From Selenomonas ruminantium AC2024 (GTDB lineage Bacteria > Bacillota > Negativicutes > Selenomonadales > Selenomonadaceae): DNA of 64,000 nt. The notes beneath the pieces are model-generated. The model had not been told where the DNA came from, searched no databases, and saw nothing but the letters and a program-made list of their open reading frames with translations. The translations under genes were made by a program, and so were the position numbers. Below are positions 18,103 through 27,592 of this stretch, in pieces (within the stretch, counting starts at the first letter, position 1; every line of letters begins with the position of its first letter). The DNA lies in the NCBI RefSeq assembly GCF_000687995.1, contig NZ_JIAC01000001.1, forward strand, positions 496,001 through 560,000. Direction: 5' to 3'.

Positions 18103-18753
18103 TTATAGCGATATACGGAAAATATCTTCCAATACATCCCGCACGCTCTTATGCTTCGGCCAGAATTGTTCGTTCTTCTTTACTACCTTTAACACACTGT
18201 GGTAAATCTCATCTTCCAATGACCCGGACACGATATTTTCCCAGTTGTGCACACTATAGGGCCGTTCCTTGATGGCGTTATCTGGACGGCCTGTGACCTC
18301 CAATTCACTTAGGAACTGAATTTGCTTTCTATCTGGCCGCAGGTAATAATGCTCCAAAAAATATTTCTGGGGATAGCTGTACTCCTCATCCGGAGCCACC
18401 TTTATCAGCTTAATCCAGATATCCAAAATCTCCTCAGTTTCCGAATAGGGGATTGGCTTCCATTTTACATTCTGATTGTCCAGATAATAGACAAAGCCAT
18501 TATCCTCAAACAGGTAAATATAGCGCTGTTTTTCCTTCGTTTCCTGTTTCTTCGCTTCATTTTCTGACTGATTTATAATACGTCCTGCTTCTTTTGGCTT
18601 GGTAAACCAATCATCTGCCCGTCCATCATCCGATGAAACTTCGTTATTACCTGTAATTTCTTCCGGCTTGTCTGCTGCATGAGAAATCATGGGCACTGCC
18701 CATAGCAATGCCACGATACAAGAAGCAGCAACATACCGCCAACATTTATTCAT
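18103..18753 (-). CDS. Secreted protein of unknown function (possibly surface-adhesin E-like)
   Basis: A 216-residue protein when started at the internal Met (MNKCWRYV), which gives a proper signal peptide ending ISHA-A at about residue 25. The longer reading adds eight residues. A charged low-complexity stretch follows (about residues 30-70), then a mixed domain with FVYYLDNQNVKW, EILDIWIKLIKVAP and YYLRPDRKQIQFLSEL. The pattern of a tyrosine-rich start, a W-x-K strand and a recalculated-looking Y-x-x-x-x-x-K repeat resembles the small Adhesin_E-type exported proteins of Negativicutes, but I cannot confirm this. It stands alone. Confidence 0.6.
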   Translation of the reverse strand: MNKCWRYVAASCIVALLWAVPMISHAADKPEEITGNNEVSSDDGRADDWFTKPKEAGRIINQSENEAKKQETKEKQRYIYLFEDNGFVYYLDNQNVKWKPIPYSETEEILDIWIKLIKVAPDEEYSYPQKYFLEHYYLRPDRKQIQFLSELEVTGRPDNAIKERPYSVHNWENIVSGSLEDEIYHSVLKVVKKNEQFWPKHKSVRDVLEDIFRISL

Positions 18754-18881
18754 ATTTCCACCTCTATTCACGCTCAATCCATCTTGCCTCTAATATTCTC
18801 TATAGCCTCCTAAATATCCTTTTCTATTCTTATCAATTACTATCCGAGAAAAATAAGCAGGGATTACTCCCCGCCTATTAT

Positions 18882-19723
18882 TTAATCATCATTTACCATG
18901 ATATCATCCATTATTTCTTGTACTGCATTTTTTACTGACCTTTCATATAATCGTCCATTTAACATATTATTATGTGCTGTTCCTGTAGCAACTACATCAT
19001 TCCTGTACAAATATTTACCACTTTTAACATCTACCAAACGTGCTCTTACCCATACATTTTGTTTACTACTATGTGTGCTAAAAATTATGAAATTGTGATT
19101 ATACATTCTAAGTTCTCCCAATGATAATGTCATCACAAACACATAGTCATAATCAAATTGTTTCCCTGCTTGTACATATTCTTCCAATCTCATATCCGCT
19201 AACCCACGCGGTCTTACACCAACAGGCATACCATCTACATCATTAGTGACTTGTGCAACATTTACTTTACCATCATCTGACTTTGTTGCCCTTCCCTTTT
19301 GCATATCATAAATTTCTTCTTCAGACTTCTGCAACAAATATGTATTTACATCAGTTCCCTTCATCACCGCAAATGACTCTCGTGGAAATTTCTCTCTTAA
19401 TTGACCATATATCTGATTTTTTACCCTGTTTTCAACTACCAAACTTTCTGATCCTGTTATTACCACTGCAACACGCACTCTACCATCAGGCCCTAACGGC
19501 CCCTTTTTCCCATATATCAAATGATGCGCTCTCGCATACAAGTCTGAACTTTCATACTGACGGTCTTTTTTCAGCTCTCGTGGTGTTACCCCAATCGTAG
19601 GTTTACTTGCCGCTTCTACCGTACTCCCAAAAGAGTATACAAAGGACGAACTTAGAGTCTGCCCCCCCCGCAAATACAAATGCCCATTACAAAACATACT
19701 AATACCACCAATTTCCTAAACAT
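18882..19723 (-). CDS. Exported protein of unknown function, reading frame broken at a G8 tract
   Basis: The intact frame (271 residues from 19697) has no signal peptide. Upstream, AAGGAGG eight bases before an ATG at 19723 opens another frame encoding MFRKLVVLVCFVMGICIC, a good signal or lipoprotein leader. That frame stops soon after a run of eight G (C on the plus strand, 19662-19669). One extra G would join leader and body. The body has an alpha/beta look (RVRVAVVITG, YDYVFVMTLSLGE, RLVDVKSGKYLYRNDVVATG, final amphipathic helix) as in CsgG/TolB-N-like envelope proteins; this is a guess. The break may be a sequencing error, a mutation or a phase-variable switch. Confidence 0.6.
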
Positions 19724-19761
19724 CCCTTAGCCCTCCTTGTCTCAAATTCCATATATAAAAT

Positions 19762-19986
19762 TTAGTATATATTCATAAATCGAATCATATTTAAGTATTT
19801 ATTTACTTCCTCTTGCGAAAATCCATAAACACTCTCAATTTTATAGTCAGGTAAATAACAAGTCATATGATGAAATCCATCTTTATGGTCTGCCTTTTCT
19901 ACATACACTTTTATTCTACCATTAGCTAACTTTTCCGAATGTGTTATTTCTGTTTCATCATCCAGTGTCATAAATGGATACATCAT
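19762..19986 (-). CDS. Small hypothetical protein
   Basis: A 74-residue acidic protein when started at the Met pair preceded by AGGTGG (MMYPFMTLDDETEITHSE); the longer reading adds seventeen poorly supported residues. The C-terminal half (IKVYVEKADHKDGFHHMTCYLPDYKIESV, then a helix with FSQEEVNKYLNMI) suggests a small beta-alpha fold. It is AT-rich and has no recognised family. It follows the frameshifted exported protein gene's start region, divergent from nothing obvious. Confidence 0.5.
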   Translation of the reverse strand: MMYPFMTLDDETEITHSEKLANGRIKVYVEKADHKDGFHHMTCYLPDYKIESVYGFSQEEVNKYLNMIRFMNIY

Positions 19987-20156
19987 TGTTACCACCTGCC
20001 ATCTTATATTATAGCGCAAATTTTCACAAAAGTCCATTTTATCTTTTTTTTATCTGATGAAAAGAGACTTTGAATACTATACCGTAGCTTATTCACACAG
20101 ATAAATTGCAGTTTATCGATGTTATTGCGAGCTTTATTTTTTTGTTACAGCTCAGT

Positions 20157-20638
20157 GGGGCGGAAGTGGTAATACTTTTCGCCGTTGCGTAGATTTATGG
20201 GCTTTTAGTTGCTTGCGCCGGGCAAGACCGGCGGCGCATATGTTCAGCCCAGTGTTTAGTCTATGCCTTTTGTGGGCCAGTCCTCACTACGTTCAGACAG
20301 TCGTTCCACGGCGAAAAGCATCACCACCTCCGTCCTAAGTTGCATCTGCATTAAATGTATTTTTCTCGACGATAAGCGACAAGTATATCGATGTTCTTGT
20401 TACGGGAGCAACGCGTTCGTGGCAATAGTATAGGCCATAACTTTGGGCGGACAGGGGAGTGATTTTTCTGTAGGGAGCGACTGCCTGAACGCAGTGAAGG
20501 CCGGCCCCGGCAGAATGCTGCTAAACAAATACGCTGAAAGCAGCGCCGTTGGCCTGCCCGGCGCAGGTAAATGGACAGCTCTCTTTTACGAGGGGGTCGT
20601 TTAGCGGAAAACAGAAAAATTACTCCCACGTCTGGCCC
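20157..20638. repeat. Long paired stem-loop element, copy 2
   Basis: This copy has the same plan as at 16253-16663. Module A' (20157-20335) is closed by arms of about 27 nt with four mismatches, mostly of wobble type. Module B' (20445-20638) is closed by 27- and 28-nt arms. The interiors are inverted copies: GACTGCCTGAACGCAGTGA in B' matches GACTGTCTGAACGTAGTGA in reversed A', and GCGCCGGGCAAG in A' pairs with the homologous part of B'. Arms differ from those of copy 1. It fills the 730-bp gap between a hypothetical gene and rsmG. No credible ORF lies inside. Confidence 0.8.
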
Positions 20639-20698
20639 CAAACTACGTATGAACAAGATACCTTTACCACGAACTCCCCAACAAACTGCAATATGCCC

Positions 20699-20736
20699 AA
20701 AAGCCCGCCAACATTTTTTTGTCAGCGGACTTTTTA
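20699..20736 (-). terminator. Terminator of the mnmE-mnmG-rsmG operon
   Basis: On the minus strand AGTCCGCTGACA pairs with TGTTGGCGGGCT across an A-rich loop, followed by TTTT, 35 bp after the rsmG stop. Confidence 0.75.
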
Positions 20737-20771
20737 AGTTAATGGAATTTTTCACAGACCTTTTTCTTGCT

Positions 20772-21488
20772 TTATACTATGGGATTTTTGGTTGGCGTAC
20801 CGGCCTTGCGTGGATAGGCTTTCGGCGTGGGCATGGTCTTGGTTATGGTAATAACCGCCCGCTTGTCGTCAAGTTCCGGCAGCTTTACCGGACGGATTTC
20901 CGTCTTACTTCCGCCCATGACCTTGATAGCCTTGGCAGCTTCTTCTGCCTCATCATGATACTGCATACCCTTGAGGGCGATGAAGTGACCGCCTTTTTTG
21001 ACAAAGGGCAGGCAGTATTCGCAGAGAATGGGGAGCCTTGCTACCGCTCTGGACACCGCAATATCGAAGGACTCACGGTACTTCTTATTGCGGGCGCCTT
21101 CTTCGGCACGGGCATGGACGCATTCGACATCTTTTAGGCCCAGTTCCTCGACCACCGTCTGCAAAAACTTAATGCGCTTGTTGAGGGAATCCATCAGGGT
21201 CAGCTTGATTTCCGGGCAGAAAATCTTTAGGGGCAGGCCAGGAAAGCCTGCGCCGGTTCCCACATCAATAACGGTTGTACCGTCCTTAAAGAGTTTTTCA
21301 TCATAGGCCGTAATGCTGTCAATCATATGCTTGATGGCAACTTCCTTCGGCTCAGTGATGGCGGTGAGGTTAATCTTTTCATTCCACTCCACCAGCAATT
21401 CAAAGTAGCGGTTGTACTGCTCCATCTGCGTATCGTTAAGGCTTATGCCGTATTCGGCGGCCGCTTTGGCAAGTTCTTCCTTAAACAT
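20772..21488 (-). CDS. rsmG: 16S rRNA m7G527 methyltransferase RsmG
   Basis: A 238-residue SAM-dependent methyltransferase (GidB). It shows [20 protein letters not shown], the SAM motif [17 protein letters not shown] near residues 70-86, and [16 protein letters not shown]. It methylates G527 of 16S rRNA. I start it at 21488, where GGGAGG lies upstream inside mnmG; this ATG overlaps the mnmG stop codon by eight bases, implying translational coupling. It is the last gene of mnmE-mnmG-rsmG. Confidence 0.95.
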   Translation of the reverse strand: MFKEELAKAAAEYGISLNDTQMEQYNRYFELLVEWNEKINLTAITEPKEVAIKHMIDSITAYDEKLFKDGTTVIDVGTGAGFPGLPLKIFCPEIKLTLMDSLNKRIKFLQTVVEELGLKDVECVHARAEEGARNKKYRESFDIAVSRAVARLPILCEYCLPFVKKGGHFIALKGMQYHDEAEEAAKAIKVMGGSKTEIRPVKLPELDDKRAVITITKTMPTPKAYPRKAGTPTKNPIV

Positions 21489-23391
21489 CGGCTTTGACCT
21501 CCCCTGCTTTGATGCGCTGCTGTTGTTCAAGCCAGATAAGCAGCACGGAAATATCTGCCGGCGATACGCCGCTGATGCGGCTGGCCTGACCTACGGAACG
21601 CGGGCGGATGGCCTTTAATTTCTCCCTGCCCTCGTCACGCAAGCTGGGCACATCATCATAGTTGAGATTTTCCGGCAGTAGTTTTTCTTCGAGCTTTTCC
21701 ATGCGCTCAACCTGTTCCAGCTGTTTCTTGATATAGCCTTCGTAGGTGATTGTGATTTCCACCTGCTGTTTGACTTCCTTATTGAGTTCCGGCAGTTCAA
21801 AGAGCTGCGCGAGTTTATCATAGTCCAAATCCGGACGGCGCAGGAGGTCATAGAAACTCGTCGCATTGCGCACCGGTTCAATACCTGCTGCCGTGAGTTT
21901 TTCCGTGATTTCCTTAGTAGGGTTAATGCTGTTCTTGCGCAGATAGTCCAGTGCTTCATTGATGGCGTTCTGCTTTTCGGTGTATCTTGCCCAGCGGTCA
22001 TCTTTGACCAGACCGACGCGGCGCCCGAGCGGCGTCAATCGCTGGTCGGCGTTGTCCTGCCGCAGCAGCAGACGGTATTCGGCACGGCTCGTCATAATGC
22101 GGTACGGTTCATTGGTTCCCTTCGTCACCAAATCATCAATGAGCACGCCGATATATGCTTCACTGCGCTTTAATACCAACGGTTCTTCATTTTTTATCAG
22201 CATAGCCGCGTTGATACCGGCGATAATGCCCTGTGCCGCCGCTTCTTCATAGCCGGAAGTGCCATTGGCCTGTCCGGCCGAGAAAAAGCCGTGAATGTTC
22301 TTGAATTCCAGCGTCGGTTTTAACTGGGTGGGGTCAATGCAGTCATATTCAATGGCATAGCCAGCGCGCATGACCTTGGCGTGTTCCAGCCCCGGGATGG
22401 TGCGCAGGAAGTCGAGCTGTACATCCATGGGCATGGATGTGGACATCCCCTGCACATAGACTTCGTTGGTATGACGGCCTTCCGGCTCTAAGAACAGCTG
22501 ATGGCGTTCCTTGTCCGGGAAGCGCAGAATCTTCGTTTCAATGGACGGGCAGTAACGGGGGCCGATACCTTCGATAATGCCGTTGGCCATCGGAGCACGT
22601 TCCATATTGTCCCGCAGAATCTTATGGGTTTCTTCATTGGTATATGTCAGGTAACAGGGAATCTGTTCGCGGGTCACTTCATCACTCATAAAGGAAAAGT
22701 TGCGGCATTCCTCATCACCGGGCTGAATCTCCATCTTGCTGTAATCGAGGGTGCGGGCATCTACGCGGGCTGGCGTACCGGTCTTAAAGCGCATCAGTTT
22801 TACGCCCACTTCTTTCAAAGAATCGGAGAATTTCACCGCCGCCCTTTGACCTGCGGGGCCGCCCTCGTAGGTGTGCTCGCCGATAATGATACGGCCCTTG
22901 AGATATGTACCCGTAGCCATAACGACAGCCTTGGCCGTGTAGATTTCACCCGTTTCCGACTGTACGCCCGTAACTTTGCCCTCTTCGACCAACAGTTTAT
23001 CAATCAGCAGCTGTTTGACATCCAGATTTTCCGTCTGTTCGCAGGTTTCCTTCATCGTGAACTGGTAGAGTTTTTTATCGGCCTGGGCGCGCAGGGCATG
23101 AACAGCCGGGCCTTTGCCCGTGTTGAGCATGCGGAACTGAATGCAGGTCTTGTCGGCATTGACGCCCATTTCCCCGCCTAAAGCATCGAGTTCCCGCACG
23201 AGATGCCCTTTGGCCGGGCCACCTACAGACGGATTACAGGGCATCATGGCAATATTGTCCATTGAAAGTGTTGTCAGCAGGGTATTACAGCCAATGCGGG
23301 CGGCCGCAAGCGCCGCTTCGACACCTGCATGGCCTGCCCCCACTACGATTACATCATAAGAACCGGCAACAAATACGTTTTTACTTTCCAT
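21481..23391 (-). CDS. mnmG: tRNA uridine-5-carboxymethylaminomethyl modification enzyme MnmG (GidA)
   Basis: A 636-residue FAD protein. The N-terminal dinucleotide motif [17 protein letters not shown] starts near residue 13; family signatures [20 protein letters not shown] and GYEEAAAQG are present, and the C-terminal helical domain that binds MnmE is complete. With MnmE it modifies the wobble uridine of several tRNAs. The start at 23391 ([10 protein letters not shown]) follows GTAAGGAA and is preferred over a 29-codon extension into mnmE. The mnmE stop is 13 bp upstream. Confidence 0.96.
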   Translation of the reverse strand: MESKNVFVAGSYDVIVVGAGHAGVEAALAAARIGCNTLLTTLSMDNIAMMPCNPSVGGPAKGHLVRELDALGGEMGVNADKTCIQFRMLNTGKGPAVHALRAQADKKLYQFTMKETCEQTENLDVKQLLIDKLLVEEGKVTGVQSETGEIYTAKAVVMATGTYLKGRIIIGEHTYEGGPAGQRAAVKFSDSLKEVGVKLMRFKTGTPARVDARTLDYSKMEIQPGDEECRNFSFMSDEVTREQIPCYLTYTNEETHKILRDNMERAPMANGIIEGIGPRYCPSIETKILRFPDKERHQLFLEPEGRHTNEVYVQGMSTSMPMDVQLDFLRTIPGLEHAKVMRAGYAIEYDCIDPTQLKPTLEFKNIHGFFSAGQANGTSGYEEAAAQGIIAGINAAMLIKNEEPLVLKRSEAYIGVLIDDLVTKGTNEPYRIMTSRAEYRLLLRQDNADQRLTPLGRRVGLVKDDRWARYTEKQNAINEALDYLRKNSINPTKEITEKLTAAGIEPVRNATSFYDLLRRPDLDYDKLAQLFELPELNKEVKQQVEITITYEGYIKKQLEQVERMEKLEEKLLPENLNYDDVPSLRDEGREKLKAIRPRSVGQASRISGVSPADISVLLIWLEQQQRIKAGEVKADV

Positions 23392-23404
23392 TTTCCTTAC
23401 CTTC

Positions 23405-24781
23405 TTATTTACCAATACAGAACTTCGAGAAAATCTCATCAATGATATCTTCGCCCACCGTATCGCCGGTGATTTCACCTAATTTTTCCCAGGCAGAACG
23501 CAGGTCGATGGAGATAAAGTCCAGCCCCATGCCCGCTTCAATCGTCTGCAGGGCCGCAGCTAAATGATTGTCAGCAGTGCGCAGGAGATTTGCCTGCCGC
23601 TCGTCGCTGACAAAACTGCCCTCGTCTGCTATCACTTCGCCGCCGTATACCTTCTGCTGAATGGCCTGTGCCAGCGCATCCAAACCATGATTTTCCTTGG
23701 TGGAGATTTCGATAACGGGCACATTGGCTTTGGCAGAAAGTTCTTCTGCCGTTACCATGGACTGCAAATCGCTCTTGTTCAAGAGAACAATCGCCTCCTG
23801 CCCCTGCAGCAGTTCCAGTATTTCTTCATCCTCTGCATCCAGCGGGCGGGAACCGTCAAACAGTGCGAGTACCAAAGTGGCATCGTTAATCATTTGCCGG
23901 GCCTTTTCCACGCCAATCCGTTCCACGACATCTTCCGTAGCCCGAATGCCTGCTGTGTCGATAATGCGCAGGGGCACGCCGCCCACATTGGCGTATTCTT
24001 CGATGGAATCGCGGGTAGTACCGGGAATATCGGTAACAATCGCCCGTTCTTCCTGCAATAAAGCGTTGAGTAAGCTGGACTTACCTACGTTTGGCTTGCC
24101 CACGATAGCTGTCATGAGGCCATCCCGTAAAATACGGCCTGTACCGGCAGTTTTTAAGAGCTTGGTAATATAGTTGCGGATTTCAACCACTTTTTCAGCT
24201 ACTTTTTCCGTCACCACATCATCCACTTCGTCCTCCGGAAAATCAATAGCTGCTTCTAAGTGAGCAATCTGTCCCAAAATCTCCTGACGGAAGTTCTTTA
24301 TCTGCTGGGAGAACTGACCGCTTAAATGCCCAGCTGCCATTTTCAAGGAACGGTCCGTCTTAGCCGTGATGATATCCATAACTGCCTGCGCCTGAGATAA
24401 GTCCAGACGGCCATTGAGGAACGCCCGCTTGGTGAACTCGCCCCCCTCAGCTGGTCTTGCCCCATGGCTATAGGTCAAAGCCAAAGTCTTACGCAGCGGC
24501 ATTACACCACCATGGCACTGAAACTCCACCACATCTTCCCGTGTATAGGAATGCGGGCCTTTCATAATCAGCACCATAGCTTCATCAACAGTCCGCTCGT
24601 TTTCATCCACTATCCTGCCATAGACAGCTCTATGACTTGCATAAGAATCCAATGCCTTGCCGCTGGCGGGGCGAAACATCTTCCCGGCAATCTCCAGCGC
24701 CTGTTCCCCGCTCAAGCGGATAATGCCAATGCCGCCCTCGCCCTGGGCAGTGGCAATCGCACTAATCGTATCTCCTTGCAT
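23405..24781 (-). CDS. mnmE: tRNA modification GTPase MnmE (TrmE)
   Basis: A 458-residue protein of standard length. It has the N-terminal folate-binding domain, a helical domain and an inserted G domain with [12 protein letters not shown], the switch sequence [18 protein letters not shown] and NKSD. The invariant C-terminal CIGK is intact. It works with MnmG in the cytoplasm on wobble uridines. The start at 24781 ([17 protein letters not shown]) follows TAGGTGAG. First gene of its operon; the terminator of the jag operon lies just upstream. Confidence 0.97.
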   Translation of the reverse strand: MQGDTISAIATAQGEGGIGIIRLSGEQALEIAGKMFRPASGKALDSYASHRAVYGRIVDENERTVDEAMVLIMKGPHSYTREDVVEFQCHGGVMPLRKTLALTYSHGARPAEGGEFTKRAFLNGRLDLSQAQAVMDIITAKTDRSLKMAAGHLSGQFSQQIKNFRQEILGQIAHLEAAIDFPEDEVDDVVTEKVAEKVVEIRNYITKLLKTAGTGRILRDGLMTAIVGKPNVGKSSLLNALLQEERAIVTDIPGTTRDSIEEYANVGGVPLRIIDTAGIRATEDVVERIGVEKARQMINDATLVLALFDGSRPLDAEDEEILELLQGQEAIVLLNKSDLQSMVTAEELSAKANVPVIEISTKENHGLDALAQAIQQKVYGGEVIADEGSFVSDERQANLLRTADNHLAAALQTIEAGMGLDFISIDLRSAWEKLGEITGDTVGEDIIDEIFSKFCIGK

Positions 24782-24812
24782 TTTCTCACCTACTATAATA
24801 CACCTAAAAGAT

Positions 24813-24850
24813 ACACAAAAGGGCAGCCTCAAAATGAGACAGCCCTTTCA
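24813..24850 (-). terminator. Terminator of the rpmH-rnpA-yidD-yidC-jag operon
   Basis: Read on the minus strand, AAAGGGCTGTCTC pairs with GAGGCTGCCCTTTT around a short loop and is followed by a T-rich stretch. It separates jag from mnmE. Confidence 0.8.
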
Positions 24851-24872
24851 CAGCTCTCTTAGCTAATGCTTA

Positions 24873-25676
24873 TTAATCTTCGTTGTAGCGTTCCTGCACT
24901 TCATAATCGCGACGGCGGGAACGGCGGCGGCGCGGTACAATCACCACATAGCGGCGGGGTTCATCCCCGGCACTGTAGGTACTTACCCGACGATTATCCT
25001 GCAACGCCATATGGATAATCTTGCGCTCATGACGGTTCATGGGTTCCAGATGAACCTCTTCACCGATACGGCAGGCCTTTTCTGCCAGATGGCCAGCCAG
25101 CCGCATAAGCGTTTCCTCACGGCGTGCACGGTAGCCTTCAATATCAATAATAATGCGGACACGGCCTTCAGCCACACCGCGGTTAGCAGCCAGATTCACC
25201 AGATACTGCAAGGAATCCAGCGTCTGCCCATGTTTGCCAATAAGAATGCCCAGATTTTCGCCTTCCAGATTAAAGACTACACCGTCTTCTGCCTCAGACT
25301 GCTTCCAGGTCACTTCAATATTCATAGCCTCGAATACTTCCCGCAGGAACTTCTCGGCACGGGCCAGCTGTTCTTCGACAGGCACTGTCGGTTCAGCAGG
25401 CTCAACTTTTTCAGCAGCTTCCACAGGAACATCTGCTGCGCTGCTGTTATCTACTTTGACATCTTCTACGGTTACAGCAGGAGCAGCCTCTGCAGCCATT
25501 TCCTTCTGCGTAACCTTAATCTTTGCCGGCTTTACGCCGAACAGTCCCAAAAAGCCCTTGGACGGAGCTTCCAGCACTTCATAGTCTACATCGTTTTCCG
25601 TGCAGCCAAGCTGCTTCACAGCCGAAGCCAAAGCTTCCGCCACGGTTTTCCCCGTTGCTTCAACCACCTGTGCCAT
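24873..25676 (-). CDS. jag: RNA-binding protein Jag/KhpB
   Basis: A 267-residue protein with the expected order: Jag_N (residues 1-50, VVEATGKTVAEALASAVKQLG), an acidic linker rich in V, E and A (about 58-105), a KH domain with LIGKHGQTLDSLQYLVN near 150, and an R3H domain with MNRHERKIIHMAL near 220. The tail is Arg-rich. It is an RNA-binding regulator linked to cell-wall synthesis in Gram-positives. Its start codon overlaps the yidC stop by one base. Confidence 0.94.
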   Translation of the reverse strand: MAQVVEATGKTVAEALASAVKQLGCTENDVDYEVLEAPSKGFLGLFGVKPAKIKVTQKEMAAEAAPAVTVEDVKVDNSSAADVPVEAAEKVEPAEPTVPVEEQLARAEKFLREVFEAMNIEVTWKQSEAEDGVVFNLEGENLGILIGKHGQTLDSLQYLVNLAANRGVAEGRVRIIIDIEGYRARREETLMRLAGHLAEKACRIGEEVHLEPMNRHERKIIHMALQDNRRVSTYSAGDEPRRYVVIVPRRRRSRRRDYEVQERYNED

Positions 25677-26353
25677 TAGGCAGCCTCCTTCTTCGGTGCG
25701 GCATTGTCACCGCGATACATCCACCACTGCTGGATAATCTGCACCACGTTCATGGTTACCCAGTAAAGTACCAGACCAGAGGGGAAGTTAATGCTGATCC
25801 AGCCGATAAACAGCGGCATGATGAACATCATCATCTTCATCTGCGGGTTATTGGAATCCGTCGTGGTCATCTTCTGCTGGAGGAAAGTAGTCAAAGCCGA
25901 CAGTACCGGCAGAATATAGAGCGGGTCCGGATTCGACATACTGGTCATCCAGAGGAAGTAAGCCGATTCTGGCGTCGGATAGCTGAAATTGTACAGAGAA
26001 TAATACATGCCCATAAGAATCGGCATCTGAATGAGCAGCGGCAGGCAGCCAGCCAACGGGTTCACACCGGCATCCTTGTAGAGAGCGCCGATTTTCTGCT
26101 GCATAACCTGCGGATTATCCTTATATTTCTCCTGAATCTTCTTCATCTTCGGAGACAGTTCCTGCATGGCCTTCATGGACTTGACCTGCTTCACCGTCAG
26201 CGGATAAAGCGCCATCTTAACAATAATCGTCAGTAAAATAATTGCCCAACCATAGCTGGCAAAACCTGCCGCACTGGTGATTGCAAAGAGACTTTCCAGT
26301 ACAAAGCGCAGGAGGCTTTCAATCGGAGAAAAAAGAGTGCTAAAAAATTCCAA
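25676..26353 (-). CDS. yidC: Membrane protein insertase YidC
   Basis: A 225-residue YidC/Oxa1-type insertase with five predicted membrane segments. Landmarks are GWAIILLTIIVKMALYPLT, the cytoplasmic region MKKIQEKYKDNPQ, LAGCLPLLIQMPILMGMY and GLVLYWVTMNVVQIIQQWWM. The first part lacks the large periplasmic domain of Gram-negative YidC, and no lipobox cysteine is seen. I place the start at a TTG (26353) with AGGA nine bases upstream; a GTG at 26380 would add nine residues but has no ribosome site. It cooperates with yidD next to it. Confidence 0.92.
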   Translation of the reverse strand: MEFFSTLFSPIESLLRFVLESLFAITSAAGFASYGWAIILLTIIVKMALYPLTVKQVKSMKAMQELSPKMKKIQEKYKDNPQVMQQKIGALYKDAGVNPLAGCLPLLIQMPILMGMYYSLYNFSYPTPESAYFLWMTSMSNPDPLYILPVLSALTTFLQQKMTTTDSNNPQMKMMMFIMPLFIGWISINFPSGLVLYWVTMNVVQIIQQWWMYRGDNAAPKKEAA

Positions 26354-26389
26354 ACCATCACGTCCTAATCTAACAGTCACACTAAATAA

Positions 26390-26599
26390 TTATGGTACAG
26401 GGTCATAACCGCCCTTATGGAAGGGATGGCAGCGCAAAAGGCGCTTTATGGCCAACCAGCCACCATGGCGAACCCCGTATTTTTCAATGGCAATGCGCGC
26501 ATATTCCGAACAGGTGGGAACATAGCGGCAAGTTGGTGGTTTCAATGGAGAAATAAACTTTTGATAGCCCCATATCAAAAGGAGCAAAATTTTTTTCAC
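26390..26599 (-). CDS. yidD: Membrane protein insertion efficiency factor YidD
   Basis: A 69-residue protein with the family pattern [27 protein letters not shown], given here in pieces: the conserved YQ...ISP, three cysteines around [10 protein letters not shown], and [13 protein letters not shown] at the end. I start it at a GTG overlapping the rnpA stop (GTGA), preceded by AGG; the longer ATG reading adds nineteen unrelated residues. It helps YidC-dependent membrane insertion. Confidence 0.9.
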   Translation of the reverse strand: MKKILLLLIWGYQKFISPLKPPTCRYVPTCSEYARIAIEKYGVRHGGWLAIKRLLRCHPFHKGGYDPVP

Positions 26600-26940
26600 C
26601 GGAAGATACCTGCCTTTTTGCCCAAGGAGAGGAAACTCTTCTCCACCACAGGGCACTTCACGTTGAGCATAGCCTGCCTGCCCACGAGCAGCAGGGCAAT
26701 GCCCGGCCTTAAATCCTGCTGATGCAGGCGGTAAGTCTCCCGCAGGAGACGCTTTACCCGGTTGCGCTTTACAGCACAGCCCAGTTTTTTTCCGGCGGCA
26801 AAGCCCACTTTCCCTGCCAGCTCCTCCGACTCAAATACATAGAGTACAAAGTAACGGTTGGCCAGGGACTTTCCCTTGCGGTAAACCCGCTGGAAGTCGT
26901 TGCGACGCTTGAGCATCCGCCGTCTCGGCAATTCAAACAT
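26596..26940 (-). CDS. rnpA: Ribonuclease P protein component
   Basis: A 114-residue basic protein. It starts [23 protein letters not shown]; the RNR-type motif appears as [14 protein letters not shown] near residue 60, with [12 protein letters not shown] before it. It binds the RNase P RNA to mature tRNA 5' ends. It lies between rpmH and yidD as in most bacteria. Confidence 0.95.
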   Translation of the reverse strand: MFELPRRRMLKRRNDFQRVYRKGKSLANRYFVLYVFESEELAGKVGFAAGKKLGCAVKRNRVKRLLRETYRLHQQDLRPGIALLLVGRQAMLNVKCPVVEKSFLSLGKKAGIFR

Positions 26941-27027
26941 ACCTAAATTCACCAAAATCTATCTGAACATAAAAATGGAACTAATCAAAGAAAAAGGTCA
27001 CTAACCAAAGTGACCTTGCTTTACAAT

Positions 27028-27162
27028 TTATGCCGAAAGCTTCTTTCTGCCGCGCTGGCGTCTTCTCTTCAAAACGAGACGGCCGCCCTTCGTCTTCATG
27101 CGCTCACGGAAGCCATGGGTCTTCTTTCTCCAGTGGTTGTTCGGCTGAAAAGTCATTTTCAT
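27028..27162 (-). CDS. rpmH: 50S ribosomal protein L34
   Basis: A 44-residue ribosomal protein found by reading the gap upstream of rnpA. It begins [20 protein letters not shown], followed by the conserved [20 protein letters not shown] region and ends KLSA. A strong AAGGAGGTG precedes the ATG. It is the first gene of the rpmH-rnpA-yidD-yidC-jag operon, divergent from dnaA, the usual Firmicutes arrangement. Confidence 0.96.
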   Translation of the reverse strand: MKMTFQPNNHWRKKTHGFRERMKTKGGRLVLKRRRQRGRKKLSA

Positions 27163-27317
27163 TCGGTATACACCTCCTTAAACTGGTATTATTCTGATTT
27201 CAGAAATTCATCGTTATGTCTCAGTGAAAAGTCACCCTCGCACTAAGAATCACTATGAATTATAGCCTAAGCCTTGGGCAGTGTCAATATAATATCCACG
27301 GTTTTTTCGTCCCTGGT

Positions 27318-27550
27318 TGTGGATAATTTCACAAATTCTGCGCATATCCACAGAAAAACTGTTGATAACTCAGTTTTATTTTGGTAAGATATTGTTGGTA
27401 ATTTTGCGGATAACTTCACAGGACTTGATTTTTCGGGAGGGTTCGACTCCCGCATTTTTATCCCCTTTTCCCGCCTCGTCCCTTGCGGAAGCCTTCATTT
27501 ATCCACAGCTGTGGATAATCATGTGGATAAACTTATACACCTGTGGAAAA
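27318..27550. other. oriC: Origin sub-region upstream of dnaA (DnaA-box cluster)
   Basis: This part of the rpmH-dnaA gap has perfect DnaA boxes (TTATCCACA or its complement) at 27318, 27499, 27510 and 27522. Near-matches with one change lie at 27344, 27360, 27405 and 27542. Boxes 27499, 27510 and 27522 form a tight triad with 2- and 3-nt gaps. The cluster should bind DnaA and probably autoregulates dnaA. It would be the first half of a bipartite origin. Confidence 0.85.
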
Positions 27551-27592
27551 AAATTCCTATCATACTTTTATATGCAGAAAGGAACTTTCTAA

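Noticed and set aside
20351-20755. Minus-strand 134-codon frame across the 20-kb element
   Set aside because: Composition follows the inverted repeats and there is no start signal or homologous feature.
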